In this document: positions 58,139 through 64,000 of the stretch, piece after piece | Numbering within the stretch: the stretch's first letter is position 1 | How the letters are laid out: every line of letters begins with the position of its first letter | Assembly (NCBI GenBank): GCA_027924645.1 | Contig: BSBN01000140.1 | Coordinates: forward strand, 9,120,501-9,184,500 | DNA: 64,000 nucleotides | Direction: 5' to 3' | Origin: Cunninghamia lanceolata | Lineage: Eukaryota; Streptophyta; Pinopsida; Cupressales; Cupressaceae | Notes under the pieces: model-generated | What the model saw: the letters and a program-made list of their open reading frames with translations, nothing else | What the model was told of the DNA's origin: nothing | Database searches by the model: none | Made by a program: the position numbers and the translations under genes

Positions 58139-59990
58139 TTCTGGGTAAGTGCAAGAAGTTGGGTTCACTTTTTGGCCATTTCTGGGTAAGTGCAAGAAGT
58201 TGGGTCCACTTTTTGGCCAAAAAGTGGAAGCCTTTTTCCTAAAAAGTTTGTCATAGTTGGAGTAAACATTTGAAGCACTTACATATAGACTGTTAATATG
58301 ATGTAAAAATATGAAATGTAGGATTTTGTTTCTAGTTTTTAAATATGTAATTTATTCTCATACCCAAATAATAAAAATTGGTTTTGTATGGGATGTACAA
58401 AAAGTGATTTTTTAAAAGTTGTATGTTTTGGGCCAAAATATGTAAACATAATCTGACCTAAATGAAAGTATTTTCTTATCATTTTGTGGAAAGATGCATA
58501 TAATGCTGAAGTTTGGTTAGGATATTTTTTGTAATTTTTTGGTAAATAATTTTAATGAATTAATTCTTTACTAGCCTTGATTTGTGTTGTTTCAAACATA
58601 ATTTTTTTCAAAAAAAATTCAAAATCAAAAGTTTAAATATATAGTAATATATGTTATTTCAAGTTTATGACTTTTTTGTTTAAAAAAATTAATAAATAGA
58701 AAAATATGTTCAACACTACAAAAATTTACATATTTGAAAACTAAACATTATTATCTATAATGGGTTTTGATTTCATCTAAAAATTCTTTTAAAAAAATCA
58801 CCACCCATATTGTCAAAGCCCATTACTTCTAAAATTTTTGAAGCCTTTTGTTTAAAAAATAGAAAAATATCTTCAACACTAAAAAAAATTCTATTTTTAA
58901 AACTAGACATTTCCATCTGAAATGGGTTTTAATTTCATCCAAATTTTTTTAAAAATATTTGTTAGCCATATTGCCAAAATCCTTTCCTTCTGAGAATATT
59001 TCGCCTTGAGTGTTCCAATACCCAACTTATTGCACTTACCTAATAATAGGTTACATTTTTTGACCAAATTTGACATTGAAATCAACATTTTGAACTAAAT
59101 CTTCACTTTCTGATACCTATAGCTACTAAACTGTTAGGAATTTGAAGATGATGTGAACTAGTGATTTGTGAGATTTTGTCTGTAGATTCTAAATATTTTT
59201 TTTTAAAAAAATTTGGAGTTAAATTGTAATTTTTTTTGTGTCTCCTTTGATAACTAGTTTTTAATAGTAAACAACATTTTTTAAAGTGGTGTGTATTCTG
59301 TCACACAACTTTTTTTCTACAAAGGATAAAATTATATTCTTTTGAATTTAGATTTGTAACACCGATAACTAGAGGATGCATTTGGTTTCATAATATTTTG
59401 TTGAATATATATTTTTATTAAGTTTTGAATTCAAACCAATTATAATTTAGTTTTGAATTCAAACCAATTATAATTTAGACATAGGCGTATTCTATCCAAC
59501 ATAACTTTGTTTTGTATGTATCAGAATTTTTTTTTTTTGGTTGGAATAAGGACATCAATACCTAGAGGACATGTATTTTTTAGAATTTTTTTTCTCTATT
59601 TTCTTATTTATTCGTATGTGTGAAACAAAGATAATAATCAAATTAAATATATTTAAAATTATACTTTTTGGGAAGCTTATAATAAGGACTACATACTTAC
59701 AAAACATAAATTTTAAATGAATTCATTTGATCTCCCAAAAGTTAAATTAAAAGTGATTTTTTATCAGCATTTTGATAGGTGTAGAGGAGACTCCATTATA
59801 GGTATGGTTTAAAACTAGTGGGGTTCTATCCAAGGGGGTTAGAATCTAAGGGGGTTTGATCAAACCCTCTTCAATTAACATCTTTTAAATGGAACCTTTC
59901 AAGGCTTAAATCATTGTATTTTCTAAAAATATGTGATTTCAGCAAAAAATAGGATGTCCCAAAAAGTGTAACCCATTATTGTGGCAGGTT
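58139..59990. mobile_element. AT-rich insertion in copia integrase, imperfect terminal inverted repeats
   Basis: About 1.85 kb of non-coding AT-rich DNA separates NLDPK from MFIGYG codons of one gene. The left end has two tandem copies of a 39-41-bp unit containing CTGGGTAAGTGCAAGAAGTT and CACTTTTTGGCC. The right end, read in reverse complement, has TGCCACAATAATGGGTTACA followed by CTTTTTGG, an imperfect inverted match. Another inverted copy of GGTAAGTGCAATAAGTTGGG lies inside at about 59013-59043. A short TAT may be the target duplication. This fits a non-autonomous DNA transposon, family unknown. Confidence 0.6.
59421..59476. repeat. 28-bp perfect tandem duplication
   Basis: AGTTTTGAATTCAAACCAAT and the eight bases after it occur at 59421-59448 and 59449-59476, inside the AT-rich insertion. 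Confidence 0.95.
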
Positions 59991-60560
59991 CTATACTTTT
60001 GGATCCAAATTAGATTGTTTTTCCTTATTTACATGAACAAAAGCTTCAAAGCCAAAAATTCTTAAATGTGAAACATAAGGTTTCTTACTTGTCCACGCTT
60101 CATAAGGTGTCGAATCAAGAGTCTTACAAAAATCAAAGTGCTCATAAGAATAGGAAAAATCATCCATATTCATAATTTGTTTCAAAACATTTTCACTTGT
60201 GTGGCCCAATCTATGGTGCCACAACATACATGTATTTTTAGAAGTTTCATTTACATAAGTGGAATTACAAACTGTAGTGGCATCAAGTCTAAACAATGTT
60301 CCCATCCTTATTCCTCTTGCTACCAGCAAGATTTCTCTCACCATTCTGTAACCATGCTTATTAAATGTTACATGTATTTCTGAATCATTCAACTTTGAAA
60401 TAGAAATAAGATTTATAACCAATCCAGGATTATGTAAAACACCAAGGAGGGTTTTAATTCTCCCATCATTGAAACACAACAATACATTTCTCTGTCCAAC
60501 AATCAGATATGTAGTGTTGTCTCCAAGGTAGACATTACCTCCATCATATTGCTCATTCAA
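59991..60560 (-). pseudogene. copia protease tail, GAG-pre-integrase, integrase tail
   Basis: Begins YDGGNVYLGDNTTYLIVGQ, the region after the protease active site. It goes on through LLGVLHNPGLVINLISISKL to the integrase zinc-binding entry LWHHRLGHTSE. At DFCKTLDSTPYEAW it jumps straight to the integrase C-terminal region, so the catalytic core with its acidic triad is missing. It then ends LRIFGFEAFVHVNKEK and NLDPKV at the AT-rich insertion. The upstream D-S/T-G active-site segment also seems deleted, as EVLLST is followed within about a dozen codons by EQYDGG. Confidence 0.9.
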
Positions 60561-60599
60561 CCATTATTTGTTAGACATAACATTACATGTAGAAAGTAA

Positions 60600-61396
60600 A
60601 ACCTCATCATCTACATCTGAGGACTTTTCTATAGAGGAATCGCACTGTTTCTTGTTTCTGCATTCCTTCTTTATATGCCCTCTTTTTCTGCAGTTCCAAC
60701 ACTTAACTTTGTTCTTCTTTCCAGGTGTCTTAGATCTTCCATTAGATTTGTTCTTAGGTCCTTTCTAATCTCCTTTTGGTCATCTTTCCTTAGAACTTCC
60801 CTAACATTGAGAGTATCGACCAAAATATCCATAGCCTTCTTCCTCATTTCCTGTGCCAACAAAGTTGCAATAAAGGCATCCATATTTGGATCTTCAAGGT
60901 TACCAGTGATAGAAAGAATAAAATTCTCCCAAGACTCAGGTAAATAATAAAGAAGTATAATGCATTTATCTTCTTCCTCAATCTTAACATTTACAAAGGC
61001 TAGTTGACTCAAAATCAAATTAAATGAATTTAAATGCTCTGCAATAGATTCACCTTCCTTCATTTTTAGAGAAAATAACTTTCGCTTTAAATAAAGTTTG
61101 TTTACCAAACTTTTGGCTTGATAGATTTCACCCAACTATTTCCATAAAGCATATGTAGTCTTTTCATCAGCGACATTCAGTAGGACAGAATCTGCAAGAC
61201 ACAAGCATATTGTACCCTGTGCCTTTTTGTCCATCTTGTCCCACTCATTTTGACTAATAGTATTGGGTTTCTTCTCTTTTGTCGCAACCAACCATTGATC
61301 CCTTTCTTCAATTAAATCTTTTATTTTCAACTTCCACAACTCATAACCTGTTCCATTAATTTTTTCAATATCCAATTGGGATACGAATGTAGCCAT
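60600..61396 (-). pseudogene. copia gag with CCHC knuckle
   Basis: Starts at the ATG 61396 with MATFVSQLDIEKINGTGYEL, a typical copia Gag N-terminus, and continues through a TAG at 61136-61134 into LGEIYQAKSLVNKLYLKRKL. The C-terminal knuckle CWNCRKRGHIKKEC lies near 60665-60706 in another frame, so a frameshift precedes it. Gag packages the element RNA in virus-like particles in the cytoplasm. The ORF extending to 61435 begins earlier, but the family start is the internal methionine. Confidence 0.9.
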
Positions 61397-61487
61397 GGTT
61401 TCTACACAAAATCCACAAAACAAATTCAACCACAACTCCCACTATAGCTCAAAAAAGCCCCCACACTTCCACCCAAGATATAGAACT

Positions 61488-61507
61488 AGCTAGGATTTGA
61501 TACCAAA
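61488..61507 (-). promoter_or_regulatory. copia primer binding site
   Basis: On the minus strand TTTGGTATCAAATCC follows the 5' LTR. The first eight bases TGGTATCA match the methionine initiator tRNA site and the rest does not, so the site is decayed or variant. Confidence 0.65.
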
Positions 61508-62191
61508 TGTTAGAAACGAAGGTAAACAACTATCAATAAAAATATGATTACAACTATAATATAGATATTTTAAGATTACAACTATAATATAGATATTTTA
61601 AAACTATGCAGAACCAAAATGGAGATAGTATGAAATCAACACAAAAAATAATAGAACAAAATATCAAACACATAACACAATATTTATGTGGAGAAAGCCT
61701 TTTAGAAAAAAACTCCACACAAGAAGAGATGCAGCAATCTGTATTGACTTCAATAGAGTTTACAATATAACACTATCAATCTTCTCTTTAGTCTCCAATC
61801 CCACAGAGCCTATTTTTCTAGTCTCAAATTTCTACTCTTCTCATCTACAGTCGTAATACAATATTCTCATAAAGGGGTTGCCTTCTAGGGCCATAAAATC
61901 CAACATAACTTCTACTATCAAATATGTGACCTAATGATGAACAGTCCAAATTTACAATGAAAAATACATATAAAAAATGTGGCCCTTGACCGTGTAGGGG
62001 GGTATCCCCTACACCTCCCAAATTAAATATGCTCCATAACCAACATCCATTAGGCATCAGGATCAAACATGCAACTAAAACAAGATCACTACTTGGTGAA
62101 ACCTTTCATCCCTTATGGGTGATTTACAAACAATAATAGAAATAATAAATTACATAGGATTTACAAGGTCAATGACACCTTAATCCTAACA
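61508..62191 (-). repeat. copia 5' LTR
   Basis: 684 bp, with intact TGTTAG and CTAACA termini. It lacks most of the GC-rich block present in the other LTR and has a duplicated AAGATTACAACTATAATATAG-like segment near 61540-61600. Confidence 0.9.
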
Positions 62192-62196
62192 TAAGC

Positions 62197-63689
62197 TACC
62201 TATGTTTTCATTTCCAAGGCGATTGCTCCAAAAAGTAAATGCTTGCTTATCCTTTTACAATACTAGCTTCTTATAACATTATTTCTTCCATAACTTGCAT
62301 ATTTGGATTCCAATTGAGTTGAAATTGCCTCAATTTATCTTGTTTCCCTCTTCTCTTACTACCTATCAAATTACACCTTCCTTGGGATATGGGGAACTTC
62401 TACCCCTACATTAAAGGGGGTGCAATTGTCCCACCTTCTATTGGCTCTAAAAACTTAATAGAACCTTATCCTAGGCTAGCTAAATCCAATTCAAATTTCT
62501 CCCACTCAAAAAGGTGAAATTTGGCCCTAAAAAATCTATAAAAGGAGCCTTCCTCATCTCATTTAGAGGCATCACACTAGAGCACACTACAACACACATT
62601 CAAGTTTCCTCTTTCACTTTGGAGTTTTGCTTTTATATCTTAGAGATTTAGAGCATCAAAGCATTATTCTATCATTGGAGTATCATCATCAAGATTTAGA
62701 GCTCATTCATGTATCATCTTGATGCCATGGAGTAGTTTTGTGTGATCATATTCATCCATTCATCCCTTTCATAACCTTTCTTCTTCCTCTCTCCTAATTT
62801 ATTTCCCAATCCACCCTATTTTTCCATAAGCCCTTATTTCCCCTTCTCCATTTCATCTCTCTTCAAATTTATATCCTTTTTCTATTCATTTTTCTATTTT
62901 TCCTCCCATTTCCTTCTCCCACCAAGCCCTAGTTTCTCTTCTTGCATATTCAAATTGGTAAGCACATTAGGGTTTCATTTTCATTTCTATTAGCAAGTTT
63001 ATGTTTAGATCATTTTGGTATTTTATGATATTTTCATTATCTTTTGGATTTTTTAATTACGCATAAGGGTGTTAATTGGGGTAGCTTCCCCTTTGACCAA
63101 ACCACCTTGTAGGGTTTCCATTAGAAAACATTGTATTATAGGTGATTTGTGAAAGAATTAGTGCATATAAAATAGACGAAACAATTTTATGTATTGATAA
63201 ACATATCATGGAGAATCATCCTTAAAAAATTAGGTTATTCTAATATAGAAAACTAGCATCTTCTCTTTGGACACTAAACCAACACCCCTATTAGAATACA
63301 TGTGCCACTGCCCCTACAAAAATATTCATCATAAAACCTTTAAATTTACCTGGGATTTTTTTGATACTCTACCAAACTTGTGTAGTTTGCTACTTTCTAT
63401 TTTTTATTAGATCTAAGGTTTCTAAATTTATATTTCATTTATCCCTCTTGCATGAATTTCCTTTATTCTTTTTCACTATATTTTCACTATGCTTATGATT
63501 TTTCTCTTCTTTTTGAGAGTGGTAGACACTTGTACTCAATGGATTTGACATCATTGGCACTATACTTGATAGATCTAAGAATCTACGTTGGTTCTGAGTA
63601 AGGACACCAAACCAATGCCCCTACACTCACAACAATGCATCTATCCAAAGATGCATCTATTCTTCCTTTGTTTGACCCCCAAAAATAAT
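62197..63689. other. intergenic sequence, possible LTR promoter
   Basis: No coding sequence recognised. A TCTATAAAAGGAGCCTTCC motif near 62535 is a strong TATA-box-like sequence followed by pyrimidine-rich DNA, as in an LTR or a lone promoter. Without ends I cannot call an element. Confidence 0.35.
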
Positions 63690-64000
63690 AGCAATTGTTG
63701 ATTGCACACGACAACTGAGAGGGGGGTGAATCAATTATAGCTTAAAATTTTAAAACCTTCACACATATTTAGATCTACATAGATTCAATTAACCCTTAAA
63801 CTGTTATGATGATTAAGCATGAAAAGAAAATAATAGAAATTGAATCAAACCAACATCAAACATAAGAGAACACCAGATTTACGTGGAAAACCCAAGAAGG
63901 GAAAAACCATGGTGAGGATTAGCTCACAATATAAAGTAGTATCAACATCGCATTACAAAAGGCTCACTACCCAGAAGAAAGGCTCACTACCAAAAGGCTC
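63690..64000. other. possible LTR fragment at the window edge
   Basis: Contains AACTGAGAGGGGGGTGAATC, a motif I associate with the termini of plant LTR retrotransposons, and ends in repeated GGCTCACTACC units. The window stops before a second border could be seen. Confidence 0.35.

Larger units (their letters stand above)
55535..62191 (-). mobile_element. Ty1-copia retrotransposon, 6,657 bp, decayed
   Basis: LTRs at 61508-62191 (5') and 55535-56259 (3') are flanked by the perfect duplication TAAGC (55530-55534 and 62192-62196). Read on the minus strand, the LTR begins TGTTAGGATTAAGGTG. The order is gag, protease, integrase, reverse transcriptase, RNase H, with integrase before RT, which identifies Ty1-copia. 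The integrase core is deleted, the protease active site is missing, many stops are present, and an AT-rich insertion of about 1.85 kb sits in the integrase tail. Confidence 0.93.

Noticed and set aside
63690..64000. A full LTR element at the right edge
   Set aside because: Only one suggestive motif is present and the window ends before any partner LTR.

Overview
This window is nuclear DNA from a seed plant with a large, repeat-laden genome. I infer a gymnosperm, probably a conifer, but no species can be named. The evidence is AT-rich sequence, spliced plant gene fragments, many eroded LTR retrotransposons nested in one another, plant-type LINE and Ty1-copia remnants, and one intron of about 34 kb.

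The only recognisable host gene is a plus-strand protein arginine methyltransferase, best matched to plant PRMT6. Its C-terminal part lies in three exons: 10296-10489, 44344-44462 and 44566-44608. The upstream exons are not in the window, so the intron before 10296 is either over 10 kb or runs off the left edge. The intron 10490-44343 is 33,854 bp and holds nearly all of the transposon structure.

Layout. 1-10295: upstream intron or flank, with a hAT-transposase relic, LTR fragments and AT-rich LTR relics. 10490-16204: intron with a GC-rich repeat copy, an AT-rich LTR and microsatellites. 16205-23610: a short-unit 'aggccgat' minisatellite split by a minus-strand solo LTR (target duplication CCGAT), itself split by a 4.9-kb internally deleted chromovirus, called element E1 here (target duplication GAAAA). 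24390-24980: an inverted relative of the 12.4-kb repeat. 24981-43215: an 'aggcgtgcc' repeat field interrupted by two insertions. The first is a three-deep nest: an outer element at 25334-40820 (TACCT), holding a 7.8-kb chromovirus E2 (CAAAA) in its 5' LTR and a 4.16-kb insertion (CTCTG) in its 3' LTR. The second is a solo LTR at 41405-42825 (GCCTG).

Downstream of the gene, 44609-64000 holds a 210-bp tandem duplication, a LINE ORF1 relic, a gag relic, a minus-strand LINE reverse transcriptase relic, and a 6.66-kb minus-strand Ty1-copia element (TAAGC). The copia integrase is interrupted by a 1.85-kb AT-rich insertion.

Every mobile-element gene seen is broken by stops, frameshifts or deletions, so none is expected to move on its own. 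I found no new biological system. What stands out is that insertion order can be read cleanly from target-site duplications, that paralogous elements carry reciprocal CAG-to-TAG losses, that E2 lacks one catalytic reverse-transcriptase aspartate, and that a 4.16-kb insertion is rich in hairpin-forming repeats. No tRNA, rRNA or CRISPR array was recognised.
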